Shown piece after piece: positions 31,101 through 42,152 of a stretch of 64,000 bases of DNA. A program made the position numbers and the translations under genes. The first letter of the stretch is position 1. The number at the start of each line of letters is the position of its first letter. Location of the stretch: the NCBI GenBank assembly GCA_947184155.2, contig CAMXCT020002719.1, positions 1 through 64,000 on the forward strand, written 5' to 3'. The notes beneath the pieces were generated by a model. It was not told the DNA's origin. It did no database searches and worked only from the letters and a program-made list of their open reading frames with translations. The DNA is from Cladocopium goreaui. Its lineage: Eukaryota > Sar > Dinophyceae > Suessiales > Symbiodiniaceae.

Positions 31101-33261
31101 CCTAATTATTTCCCGTAATTATGTCCCGTAATTATTTCCCGTAATTATTTCCCTTACTTATTATTTCCCTAATTATTTCCCTAATTATTTCCCGCAATTA
31201 TTTCCCTAATTATTTCCCGTAATTATGTCCTTAATTATTTCCTGTAATTTTTTCCCTAATAATGTCCATAATTGTTTCCCGTAATTATTTCCCTAATAGT
31301 TTCCCTAATTATTTCCCGTAATTATTTCCCGTAATTATTTCCCCAATTATTTCCCGTAATTATTTCCCTAATTATTTCCCGTAATTATTTCCCTAATTAT
31401 TTCCCATAATTATTTCCCGTAATTATTTCCCTAATTATTTCCCGTAATTATTTCCCTAATTATTTCCCGTAATTATTTCCCTAATTATTTCCCGAAATTA
31501 TTTCCCTAATTACTTCCCATAATTATTTCCCTAATTATTTCCCGTAATTATTTCCGGTAATTATTTCCCGTAATTATTTCCCGTAATTACTTCCCTGACA
31601 ATTTCCCTAATTATTTCCCGTAATTACCTCCCTAATTATTTCCCGTAATAATTTCCCGAATTATTTCCCGTAATTATTTCCCTAATTATTTCCCTAATTA
31701 TTTCCCGTAATTATTTCCCTAATTATTTCCCGTAATTATTTCCTCGAATTATTTCCCCTAATTATTTCCCGTAATTATTTCCCTAATTCTTTCTCTAATT
31801 ACTTCCCGTAATTATTTCCCTAATTATTTCCGTAATTATTATTTCCTTAATTATTTCCCGTAATTATTTCCCGTAATTATTTCCCTAACAATTTCCCAAA
31901 TTATTTCCCGCAATTATTTCCCTAATTATTTCCCGTAATAATTTCCCGAATTATTTCCCTAATTATGTCCCGTAATTATTTCCCTAATTATTTTCCGTAA
32001 TTATTTCCCTAATTATTTCCCGTAGTTATTTGCCCAATTTTTCCTGTAATTATTTCCCGTAATTATTTCCCTAATTATTTTCCGTAATTAGTTATTTCCC
32101 TAATAATTTCCCTAATTATTTCCCGCAATTATTTCCCTAATTATTTCCCGTAATTACTTCCCGCAATTATTTCCCGTAATTATTTCCCTAATCATTTCCT
32201 GTAATTAATTATGTTCAGCAATGATTTCCCGAATTATTTCCCTAATTATTTCCCGTAATTATTTCCCTAATTATTTCCCGTAACTATTTCCCTGATTATT
32301 TCCCTAAGTATTATTTCCCGTAATTTTTCCCCTAATAATTTCCCTAATTATTTCCCTAATTATTTCCCGTAATTATTTCCCTAATTATTTCTCAATGTTT
32401 CCTTGTTAATGTGTTTTTTTATTTCCATTTGATTACTTCACATTTTTGTTGCTATGATTCCCTCCTGTGATGTTTTCCCCCTGTAAACCAAACATGCTCA
32501 ACGACCTCACCAGCTGTTCATCCAAGTACCGATCGGAAATAAAGGGATTTGACCCTCAAAAAACGTTCCACTCAACGAATCATTGCAAACCCAATAGGCA
32601 CAGTGGTCCCCACCCGTCCGACTTACACTTTCAATAGGCTTTGGGGAGAAAGAACACAGGAAACCATTAGAAACCTTTTAACATTATGATAAACTGTCGT
32701 TGATTGCAAATGACTATAATTGAATAATATTGAATAGTTGTTCAATAAATATCAACCCATTGAAAGTGTCCTTGAGTCTGTGCTCCCGCCTTCATGGTCC
32801 TATCTCGGCTGGCCGTGATGAAGGAATCTCCTGGAACCGGGTCTAAGATCGGCAGCTCAGAATCCGGATCCACAGACCACCTTTCAAACTTTTCAACCCC
32901 CAAATGCCTTAGAATCTTGGAACTTGGTCAAAGATGGTCAAACCATTTTGATCTTTGATCAATCAATCCCACCCGAAGGTTTCACACTCCTGAATCCAGC
33001 TGCCTCACTCTGAAGATGCCACTTAGGTGAGCCTTGCAACTGGAGAACAACTAGCCCGAGATGGTTCAAGTTATGTTCAATTCCAAAGAAGTCGGCACAA
33101 CCTCATCCATCGGTTTCTGATTATAGTATATGTCTTAGAGATTCTTTGAGTATTGTTTTAGACGTGTTTCTATGGCTTTTCATACAAAACGTCAAGCTCG
33201 CCTGTTCCAAGCTCGCCAACATGGCCAAGGTGTTAAGATCCCAAACCCTCACCGAGCGGTC
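25110..33261 (-). CDS. WD40-repeat protein exons around the 6.4-kb satellite
   Basis: Three exons fit WD40 blades. 33261-33202 encodes DRSVRVWDLNTLAMLASLEQ, with AG before and GC after. 32830-32790 encodes DSFITASRDRTMK, with CCAG before and GC after. 25133-25110 is a 24-bp microexon, VWLSSTWQ, with CCAG before and GT after. The last two meet in phase 0 to read FITASRDRTMKVWLSSTWQ, a standard blade end. This places the whole 12/13-bp satellite inside one 7.7-kb GC-AG intron. At least one exon is missing between 33202 and 32830, because their phases do not match directly. Upstream coding may lie at 33.9-34.03 kb. Downstream, the exons at 7694-4475 on the same strand would continue the propeller, which would put the Helitron in an intron too. 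The microexon call is the weakest step. Confidence 0.55.
25134..26004. other. Intron or spacer sequence before the satellite
   Basis: Unique A/T-rich sequence with short GGTTGGTGG and ATGGTTAATGATG repeats near 25195-25260. From about 25980 it grades into degenerate satellite units. No gene was seen. Confidence 0.5.
26005..32395. repeat. 6.4-kb satellite of 12/13-bp units
   Basis: Roughly 500 units of TAATTATTTCCC (12 bp) and TAATTATTTCCCG (13 bp), often alternating to give a 25-bp dimer. The left 500 bp and the last few units are more degenerate than the middle, as in arrays renewed internally. G is nearly absent on the plus strand except in CCCG, so base skew is extreme and coding is impossible. 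Internal long-range copies exist: TACCATAATTACTGTATTTC occurs at 26861 and 28291, and a segment starting AATTCTTTCTCTAATTACTT occurs at 30041 and 31785. It appears to lie in an intron of a WD40 gene. Confidence 0.97.
29101..29823. repeat. 241-bp higher-order repeat, three copies
   Basis: The blocks at 29101, 29342 and 29583 are near-identical, 241 bp apart. They are marked by the rare variants CCCTACTTATTTCCCCATTT, ATATCCCGAAATT, CTACTTGTTTCCC and TTTCTATAATAATTTCC. The third copy ends by running into CCTAGGTTTCCC. Identity is far above that of neighbouring units, so this is the most recent amplification in the array. Confidence 0.9.
32396..32789. other. Unique sequence after the satellite
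   Basis: Non-repetitive A/T-rich sequence between the array and the 32790-32830 exon, taken as part of the same intron. Nothing else was recognised. Confidence 0.5.
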
Positions 33262-33889
33262 CTGGTGTGCATTGAGATGTTGGGGAATTGACATGACCTA
33301 TATATGATATATATATAATATAATATAATATGTATATATATATATATTATATATATATATAGACCTATGCCCAAGAAAATGCTTAAAAAAATGAATCCCG
33401 TCATCCAGGTTGGAAAAATCATGCTGAGTATCTCTGACTTATTCACTCTTTTTGAGGTGCTGAGGAAAAAACATTTCAACGAGTGGGGTGGATCAACAAT
33501 TTGCGCGCAACTTGCCCATTGCTTGCTCAGTTGAACCTTTGGATTACCCATTTTCCCAACTTTTCCCAACCACTTGAAACCGCGATTTCCAGCGGGTGGT
33601 GCGGTGGCGCGTTCCCCCCATTTCCAGCGGCATTTTTTCTCGCGATGTCAGCATGGCGCCATCGGTGGCAGGCCTCGGCTCCAAGATTTTTATGGCCTTC
33701 AAGGCATACCATGGACAAAATGGTGGAAATGACATTCAAAATCAAAACCATCAGAGCCATGGGGGGTTCCAAATTTTGAAAGACTTTAAGGTATTTTGAA
33801 ATATTTTGAGATACCCAGATAAAAAAACTGAAAATTGTGTCACACAACAGGGGATTGTTCGATGATTTTTGAGACCTAAAATTTTCACA

Positions 33890-34035
33890 CCAACCTTTGC
33901 ATCAGCTCCTGCGGCCCGGCGTTGCCATTTTTTTCCGCGCCAAACACATCGCGCTGGAGACCGGCGCCAGCGGTTGCGTGTTGCACGCCGCCGAAGACGC
34001 GCGGTACCCAAAACGATGACCCTGTACAGCAAGAC
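33890..34035 (-). other. G/C-rich island, probable exon of uncertain frame
   Basis: An island much richer in G/C than its surroundings, with nearly open frames on both strands. On the minus strand one frame gives VSSAMCLARKKMATPGR, which resembles a WD40 blade and could precede the 33261-33202 exon. Another gives VPRVFGGVQHATAGAGLQRD. The plus strand gives LLRPGVAIFFRAKHIALETG with good codon use. I cannot choose, although the local gene direction favours minus. Confidence 0.35.
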
Positions 34036-34525
34036 GTCTGGTACGCGAAACCAATGGTGAGTTCAAGGCCAACTGAAACGACTTCAAAGATGTTAACAAG
34101 CAGTTGGAACATGCTTGTCGGTGATGGTCAAATGATGTCAAATGAATTTATATATGATACATCCTAAAAACCTTTCACTTCATTTTGATCTTTTTCACTT
34201 CTTCTTGTCCAAAATACCTCGTGCCACCGGTTTCATCTGATGGCTTTCTGTGTAGACTTCATCCCACCTTCAGCAGTTCAACCTCGTAGCACCTCAGAGC
34301 ACCGACCGGTGATACGCTGCTGCCTGGAAACAGCAAAAAGTCGGAGAATGTTTCTGCTGAACTTGAAAATGTCAATCCATATCCCAAAATCAAGTTGGCT
34401 AAATGACAACTATCATCAACTATCATCAACTATCTCCTTTATATGATATATTTATTTATATGCCATGTGCCATCTTTGTCCATTTTTGGCCGACTTAGAC
34501 ATCCCCTTGAGATGTTGAGATGTTC

Positions 34526-35879
34526 CAAGGCGCAAGTCGGAGTACGGTGGGATGCACCCAGCACCAGCCTTTCCTCGGTCAACATACCCGGATCATCCCA
34601 GTAAAATCAATGAAAAATGAACAAAAAAAAACGACAAAAACCAAAGAACTTCCACATTCATGCAGACATGCAGACATAGAAATATTGAATTAATATTGAT
34701 CTCCATTCTCTATGAACTACTAGCCTTGATTCTTCTATTCTGCGAGCCGCAAACTCCAAGGGATGGAACCAGCACCCCGAAAAAAAAGAACTCTTGCCTT
34801 GTTTCGTCCCAAAAAATCATCCTACATCCCTTGCTTCCCCAAGATTCCAAGTATCAGCTCCCCATATCCCAAGATATCCCAAGCAACGACAGGGCAAGGC
34901 GCCATAGGCATAGTCCGATCTGACGCCCAGCGTGGCCTTCTCTCCTTGTGACATTCGCAGAAGTCCTTCGTCCCAGCCCTTGATCACTTCCCCGGTACCG
35001 ATCCTGGCGCCACAATTCACGCTGGAAACCATGCAGACCATTCAGTGCCAACTGGATGATATCTGATGATATCAGCAAATATTGGGAAAAACCATATTAA
35101 ACCATGGAGTTTATCAATGTTTATCAGGTTCTATCCCTCTTGGAGAATGCTTCAGCCGCCGAAAAGGAAAATGAGGTACTTCAAATTGGATTCTGGTAAT
35201 CAAACGTGGCATCCGAAAAATCCCCGAACTGGAGATTTGATATAAGAAAATCATCAACGGATGGGTTTTTCTACCGCAAGGTATTCTAAACCAAACCTCC
35301 CACCTGAAGCTGAAAGGCTTCTGCCGGGTCCAGCTGGAGTCGAAGGACGGCGGTTGCCGACCTTCTTTCAGCACGGTGCCCGAGAAGTGCCTCGGACGAG
35401 GCAAAACATCTGGGAATGGCTGGGAATGGAGAATTGATGGTGATAAATTGGGATTGTACTGGGAAAATATGCGAAATATACAGGGTTTTCTGAAACGTGG
35501 CTTATCAAAGTGGGATTGGTATTGATGATGATATAATGGGATAATGGATGATCATCCCGCTGGAAGCATCAACACTAATCTACTGAGGGTGAGCTGAATA
35601 TGTCCAGCTGGGATGTCGCCAAAAAATGGATTGAACCACCCATGGTATCCCAAGCTCAGCTTTCCACAACAGAAAATACAGGGTGAAATTCAATCAATAC
35701 CTCTGTGGAATGCAGCTTCCAACAAGTCGAATATGTTGAATCTCCAGCATGAAACCACAGCCTTTCACGCTATAAAACCTCCATCCCTGATGATCTCACT
35801 GAATCGCGGCCAAGCACATTACGAGTTGATCACCTTCCTTGGGAAAGGTCGTTCCATCCCCCGGGCGCATCGTCTTCAC
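34526..35879 (-). CDS. FKBP-type peptidyl-prolyl cis-trans isomerase
   Basis: Catalyses cis-trans isomerisation of proline bonds and is probably soluble. Four exons join in phase. 35879-35818 encodes [20 protein letters not shown]. 35390-35304 encodes [20 protein letters not shown], then TRQKPFSF. 35003-34903 encodes [20 protein letters not shown], then [13 protein letters not shown]. 34573-34526 encodes [16 protein letters not shown]. The motifs match FKBP12 ([36 protein letters not shown]). Introns 1 and 2 are GT-AG. Intron 3 starts with GC (TATG|GCGCC). A last strand near 34072 (VGLELT, after TTTCAG) is plausible. The initiator Met was not found upstream of VKTM, so a short first exon is missing. 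The conserved active-site Trp (GW) and Tyr (YAYG) are present. Length is about that of single-domain FKBPs. Confidence 0.85.
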
Positions 35880-37499
35880 CTCAGCGATGTGAAAGAGGTG
35901 GATCAACAACGAACATATGGATTTCAGCACAATGGAATATATGGAATATATACCAACTATCCATATATGGAATAAGGTTTCAACGTGCTTTTTCCCAACT
36001 GTTCACCCGGTCCTTTCTGGTACCTCCATTTTGTTTTGCGGATGGTAACCAGGATGTTAGGATAACTGCCCATGCCAGTGGGTTCAGTGGTCGGGACCTA
36101 CAGCTGGTTCACAGCCTGTCAAGTTTCTATGGAACCTCCAAACTGGGACCCTTCTTGTTGTTCCACTTAATATAAACTCAGTATATATCCACTTGAGTCT
36201 GGCTGAATTTCACTTTGAGAAGAGAGGATCGACATGGGTCATCCCAGTGTCAATTTTCACTACAATCCACTTGGTCGACCGTGAACAAGAATCCAAGTGC
36301 TATCTTGTTAATTAAGTCAAATCCCGGTATAATATTGGATTATTGTTCACCTTAATCAAAATAGCAATACAGTGCAATACTAGTTCAATGTTATATGATC
36401 AATTTCTTCTGCTTAACTCTTCATGAAAACCCCATGTCTTCTATAAGTTTGAACTCAATCGGCCAAGGGGCTACCACGGGTTCAGCCTTCAGCTTCTCTC
36501 GCATCAGGGCTGCAGCCTAGTGCAACATGGCCATCTTGATAGGAAAATGATGGGAAATGACCCAAATGGCTTGTTGATCTTCACATGACTCAATTTCACC
36601 ACACAAATAAGGGATGACATGCAGATGGATGGATGTATATGTGTTTTTTTGGATCTTTCAGCATATACACTATACACCTTGTTCTGCTCCGCTCCGGCTG
36701 CGTCTGTCGCCGCATTGGTCTCTTGCCTCAAGGGCAGGTTGAGATCAAGATGACAACAGATAAACCCTGAATTTGGGTTTTGTTACTACAAAATCCAACT
36801 CAACTATATATACTAAACTATACTAAATGTTCAAAATCCAACTTAATTTGGTATATTTGTTTGTAGATGTATCCATGATTGTTCCCAAAGGATCTCCGGA
36901 TTTTCATCTCAGAGGAGCAAAATCTCAGGTCTAAATGTAGCCGGTTTCTTGAGATCTACCACATGGATATATGTATTAATATGTATTTGTAATATGTATT
37001 AATATTAATTATTGTGATATGTTGTTTTCTCTTGTATCATACAATACCCCACATATAAAACTTGAGTGGTTTGAACCCAACACATAGCCATCTACTCTCA
37101 TTTATTCCACTAGTTTCGCTAAAAGACATTCTGCATATGTTGTATGTTATGTTTTTCTGCTAGCAGACTAGCAGCCGTTTGTAATCATTATTTCAACCAA
37201 TAGTTGCTTAAACACCCCACCACTGTTGGTCGAAAGCCTCATTTCTTGCTGGAAACCCATGGGATCTCATTTCAAAGCGAAGCAACTCCAGCAGACTCCT
37301 GCTGCTGTTTAACGGATATATAAAACAAAGAACAATTCTTTGGCAAACAGCTATTGAAATGCCAGTTGATAGGATACTGAGATAGTTTATATTGGGATCC
37401 ACGTTTGTTCCATGTCTGGGAATATCTTTTGTTTATGGGGATAGTTCAATATATTAATTAAACTATATTTTGTTCATGTTTCAATTAAATCATCACAAA
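35880..37499. other. Spacer without recognised gene
   Basis: A/T-rich unique sequence upstream of the FKBP gene. It should contain its promoter and first exon, but no start or motif could be fixed. No repeats longer than short A/T tracts were seen. Confidence 0.4.
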
Positions 37500-37626
37500 G
37501 TGTAGTCGATCCAGGGCACTCAGCCCCATGCGGCGACCGCGACCGCGCGCGCGGCGCCGGGGCGCCGAAGGCTGGTGCACCGAAGGCGGCTGCGCCGAAG
37601 GCGGCTCCGCCGAAGGCGGGCCTCGG
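37500..37626 (-). CDS. Ala-Phe-Gly repeat exon
   Basis: The strongly G/C-rich minus frame reads EAPRPAFGGAAFGAAAFGAP, then AFGAPAPRARSRSPHGAEC. Regular AFG(A/G) spacing resembles low-complexity Phe-Gly regions, and the RSRSP end resembles Arg-Ser tails. The DNA is a short G/C tandem repeat (GCCTTCGGCGCA-like, 12-15 bp), so the protein repeat may simply follow the DNA repeat. Splice edges are not clear. A second open minus frame (SAEPPSAQPPSVHQPSAP) also exists. It may belong to the same gene as the ORF at 38178. Confidence 0.35.
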
Positions 37627-38106
37627 GGCTTCAAGCGTGCTCCAGGGGGGGATAATACGGATTTTCCATCTGAGATGTCATTGTGCAACATAATAGATGT
37701 ATAAATAGATGTGGAGGAATTGCCAGAATGTCCTTAGTGAACAGAAGTGGCTAATGTTAGGAATAATATGGAATGATCAGAAGCTTGTCTTGGAATTGGG
37801 AACCCCAAAATCCATCAAAATCCCATGATTGATCATCTTGCTCCGCATGAAAATTGCCTTGACCCAACCCCAACTTCGCCAGCTCCACAGGTTGCACCCT
37901 TCCAGGGCACCCAGCGAATGCCCAGATGGGTATTGGGTCAGTTCATGCATCGTTCCCATTTTGATGGCCAAAAAAATGAAGCCAATAATGAACTCCCACC
38001 AATAATGGAGTTTTATAATATTATTATAATGGTAAAATATGGTAAATGTTTATCCCAATTTTCCATGATCCAAACTCCCACCATCCTTTTTGTTAACTCT
38101 TAACTT

Positions 38107-38178
38107 TCAGCCCCAATAGATTCCAACGCGTCCAAGCGGCGAAGGACGTTTGAAGGCTGTCTGCTTGGTCCGTGCCAT
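38107..38178 (-). CDS. Short ORF beginning with the histone H3 tail sequence
   Basis: From an ATG in good context (CAGCCATGG) at 38178 the frame reads MARTKQTAFKRPSPLGR and a few more residues, then a stop at 38107. The first eight residues equal the histone H3 N-terminus. After Ala7 the text leaves H3 (which continues RKSTGG). A GT that could be a donor follows PLGR, so this may be a first exon. No later H3 exon (for example KLPFQRLVREI) was seen in the window. An overlapping minus frame (PSNVLRRLDALESIGAES) is also protein-like, so the reading is uncertain. It may be an H3 variant, a pseudogene or an H3-tail mimic. Confidence 0.35.
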   Translation of the reverse strand: MARTKQTAFKRPSPLGRVGIYWG

Positions 38179-38204
38179 GGCTGGAGTCCAAATGTGGAAG
38201 GGCT

Positions 38205-38253
38205 GAGATGGGCTGAGATGGGCTGAGATGGGCTGAGATGGGCTGAGATGGGC
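38205..38253. repeat. GATGGGCTGA minisatellite, five copies
   Basis: Perfect 10-bp units immediately upstream (minus-strand sense) of the H3-tail-like start codon. Confidence 0.9.
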
Positions 38254-39331
38254 AATGGCAAGGCGTATGGTATCATCAATTTCAAGGATTTTTGGTGTCT
38301 CTGAAAATCATGCACTTCAAATATCCTTGGGAATTACCATCAAATACCACCCATATCACCAAAACTTGTCTCTGATTTTCATTGATTTTCTATTACCACC
38401 AATACCACCCATACCACCATACATCAAATAACAAGTTGTTCATTGGGAAAATTATTTTCTCAATTTGGACCTCCCTCTTGGCCCACGACTGAGCTCCAGA
38501 CGCAGCAACGTCGCACCATCAGAGCTGAAGAACAGCATCCAACAACTAACTGATGAGTTCTATGATTTACTAAGTTTACCTTGTAGAATATATATATATA
38601 TATATATAGAAATTATATGAACGTATAGAAGTACATCATCCGTTCTGTGTCAGTTTTCTCATGAGTTTTCCTGGTGACTAGCGGAATGTACTTTCCGGTC
38701 GAGTTCGTAGAACTCTTGATGCTCTCTGATTGCACCAGCCACTCCATGTTCGAGCCCATCGCAGAATCAGAGGATGCTCCAATCAGTTGAACTATTCCGT
38801 GTCTTGTCAGGTGCATATTGTAGGGGTCTGAATATGAATATGAATATGGTCATCCTTTCTTCAAAGATGATGAAGAAAGTTGTCCAAGGTCCAAGGTCAT
38901 AGCCCTGTTATCCCCTTCTGAATAGGGAACTCTGCATGCTCATTGATAAAAATCCACAACTTCAATGGCATCAGAAATCGATGTCCTCTCCACCAGACAC
39001 CAGGACTTCTGAACCTAGTCCAGGAGGTGGTTTCAAACATTGGGCTGGCTCAAGGGATTTCTTTACAGTTGAAATCCTGGTGTTATAAAAGGTGGATTCT
39101 GGTTTCAATTGTTCCCTTCATCCCAGTCTACAACTATATAATAGCAAAAAAATGCAAGAAAAGGGAAAGACATCAACCGCAGAATCGGGTGAAAATCTTC
39201 TGGTCACCAACAGTTTCATTAGAAAAACATCCAAATGAGGAATGGAATGTGGAATGGATAAGTCTGAAAAACTACTTGAAACATCAACCAGGGAATTGCC
39301 AGCGGATCCCATCGACTCACAACGGGCGCAC

Positions 39332-40763
39332 CTTCAAAGAGAACCAGGCTGTTCACCTCACCTAGGGCTGTTAGTTGATTTTTCGCCATATTTCTAGGTG
39401 ATCTCCCCATGTTGGTGGCTTAACTGCCCCATATCGCTGGGAGTCACATCCGTAGCAAGGTACTGGTGTGGCCGTAGAGCGTCTTGGTGGAGGAAAAGGT
39501 TTCCAGGCTCCAGATCTTGATGGTCTTGTCCTCCAGAGGCGTCATCAAATGTGATCAAATCATTGCAGCTGGATATAGCGGTAAAAATGGGTAAAAACGG
39601 GTGAAAATTGGTAAAAATGGATGAACAAGTGTTAAACATTGGTAAAATATGTTGAACAAATCTCTTGTTGAAATGTTGCTCCGGAGAGATGGGAGCGGAA
39701 TGATTGAGTTTGGGTTGCCTTTTCAATAGCTGCATCGTCTCTTTGTCCAAATTTATTCTCAACTGCAGCTGACACAGTGATGGTCATTGGTCACTAGAAT
39801 GCCATCTGTGAACCGTGAACCCCAAGAAAAATCTCCTGAGAACCAGAGCACAGCATCTTCCTCGACAGGCTGGCCTCAGGCTTTGTCAACTGGCGTATCC
39901 AGTGGCTGCAAGCCATTCACGTCACCATGGGTGGTTCTTGGGGGAAAAGCCATTTGGGAATTGAATTCTTCATGAAATTCATTATATTCATTGTTCAATT
40001 CCATGTCGCCATTGCAGAATCAGCTCACGTTCAACACAATGTCCAGGATGAATCAAACCCCAGGTGACCAGGAGATTCCACAAAATACTTACTCTAATTC
40101 CAACTGATTATGAATACAGTTCCCATATTGTCATTAAATTAGGTGTCAAGCCTATCTCCCGCGCATGAAATTATATAAACAAAAATCACAAGGCTTCAGC
40201 TGCCATCACTGAGCTTCCCGTCTGCCATGCACTTCACAAATCCGCGATGGCCCGGCAACGTGCCAATGTACTGCGCCAATGGGAGCTGAATCCAAGGTAT
40301 TCAGCAATTCAAGGGGTTCAAGGTATATGATCAATACTTATTTATGATCAACTATCTCTCGTATAATCCGAGGTACATAATATCTGTTCATATATTATCA
40401 AACCTTGATACACTATCCACAATTCAAGGTTTGCTTCTACCAGTCATTGGACGATTCAATTTGGAAACGCCGATCGGTGAGTCATCAAGGGCCCATCCCC
40501 ACCTGCACAAAACGCTCAGCATCGCTCAGCACTGTTTTCAGCTGCAATCATCAAAAAACCATCAAAAAGCTACCTTCAATCCCAAAACTTCAACCCAACC
40601 CATCCTCATTCATCCACCATTCATCCACAGCATCCCCACCTGCAAGTTGTTGAGGTCCCAGATCATGATGTTACAATCCTGGGAGCCCGTGAAGAGCACG
40701 TCGCCCACGGTGCAGAGGCACTGCACGAAGCCATTATGACCCGCCAAGATGTGGACGCAGTGC
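39332..40763 (-). CDS. WD40-repeat protein, second gene
   Basis: Five exons join into consecutive WD40 blades. 40763-40640 encodes HCVHILAGHNGFVQCLCTVG, DVLFTGSQDCNIMIWDLNNL and Q. 40270 to about 40224 encodes YIGTLPGHRGFVKCMA. 39869-39836 encodes LSRKMLCSGSQ. 39530-39464 encodes DKTIKIWSLETFSSTKTLYG, then HT. 39361-39332 encodes SEVNSLVLFE. Joined text reads WDLNNLQYIGTLPGHRGFVK and CSGSQDKTIKIWSLET and YGHTSEVNSLVLFEG, all canonical. Donors are GT for exons 1, 4 and 5; exon 3 ends before GA (TCTCAG|GAGA); exon 2's donor is irregular. More exons are expected on both sides: candidates are 38475-38540 (MLFFSSDGATLLRLELSRG) downstream and 41260-41310 (VSAPEELGRPSEGVAWE) upstream. Its role is likely a protein-interaction scaffold. 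No catalytic domain was seen. Confidence 0.8.
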
Positions 40764-40808
40764 CTGGAAGAAAAACTGCCCAGCTGCGATCGGATGGCAG
40801 GGTCTGAG

Positions 40809-40906
40809 TACCCTCTGGTAATTTAACATTGAAAATCATCATTTTTAATGGGAAAATCCACTATTAATGGTCATTTTCAATAGCTATGTTAATTTACCAG
40901 AGGGTA
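40809..40906. mobile_element. MITE copy 3
   Basis: Begins TACCCTCTGGTAATTTAACA and ends TTAATTTACCAGAGGGTA. Same family as at 3850 and 6117. It lies 46 bp upstream of the first recognised exon of the WD40 gene at 40763, so inside or next to an intron. Flanking TA is consistent with a TA target duplication. Confidence 0.85.
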
Positions 40907-42056
40907 TATCACTGAATTGAGGAGTTGAAAGAATATCTAATGAATATTATGTAATAAATCGAAAAAATAGACTCTGGAAGAGCCTGGATTTTTGCAACTC
41001 CTGGATTTTTGCATGCTCTTGCAAAGTTCCGACATATGTACGTATAAATCTGCCTATGTTCGTTTACGAGTTTAAGCTTGATATAGGAACAATGTATTCG
41101 CCATATTATTGCTACTATTACTGTCACTATTGTTATTGTCATTGTGATTGCTATTGATCAAACAAATATAGTATAGTCACATATAATCAAATAGTGAGAA
41201 TTTAATGTATTCTCGATAAAATAATGTTGGTTAAGGTCAGCATTTTTCACCAGACCTCCCATGCCACGCCCTCGCTGGGTCTCCCCAACTCCTCCGGTGC
41301 CGACACCTTTGGAGGCTGCGCTTGCAGATCACCTCATGGTGATGATCAGGGCTATTAGCCGGCTATACTATTGATCATTGGATTGGTTTACGGGAAAAAA
41401 TACTGGCAAAAACCATATCTAATGGTAAAAAACATATTAAAACTGATTAATGGTAAAAATTCCAGGAAAACCCCATATCTAATGGTAAAAACCCATGGTT
41501 TCCTGTCGGACTTCCAAGCAACTAATATGGTACCTTTTTTAATGCTGAAAAAGATTGGGATGGAAGATGAATCTGTCCTTTGGACATAAGCCAGCGATTA
41601 AGGGTTCAATCATAAACTGTCAGTGTGTTTTTGCTTATTCGTCTGGACTGATTGGCAGAAGCCCGGCTCAGCAAGAACATTCACAAATGGCAACTGAATG
41701 AGCCAACGTTGGCAGCTGAATCTGGTGGAATTTTCCTCAGGTTACTGGCTGCATGAACTAAGCTGCAAACTGGCTGCCGAGGGCACTGTCCTGCAACAAG
41801 TCATATGACCATGTGAAGGTGTCCATCGACATTCACCAAATCTGTTCAAAAAAAACGAAGATGAACCAAGAATTTCTTGAGCAAAATCATCATAAAATAT
41901 TGGAGGCAGTAGATCGCATCTACAAACAGTAGTCTTGTGACCCTGCAGTTCTGCATCGTCATGTCGAACAGTGGACCAACAGTGGACCAAGCCACTGTTA
42001 CCGGAACAGTTCCAAGATGTTCCAAGAATCCCCCCGGCCCGTTGTTTCTTTAATAT

Positions 42057-42152
42057 CTGAAAATTATATCATATATCTGCTATATCACTACTATTTATAA
42101 TATATATATAAATAGTGATATATCAGATATATTATATAATATAATTTTCATA
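42057..42152. repeat. A/T-rich perfect-looking hairpin
   Basis: TGAAAATTATATCATATATC at the left reappears inverted at the right (ATATTATATAATATAATTTTCA). The two arms are about 40 bp around a short A/T centre. Cruciform-prone. It may be a small inverted-repeat element. Confidence 0.7.

Noticed and set aside
26005-32395. Telomere-like CCCTAA text in the satellite
   Set aside because: The unit is 12/13 bp with TTATTT between CCC blocks, not a 7-bp TTTAGGG telomere repeat, and unique genes flank both sides.
33885-34112. C-terminal extension of FKBP through the G/C island
   Set aside because: FKBP is complete near its last strand; the island reads in several frames and fits an upstream WD40 exon at least as well.
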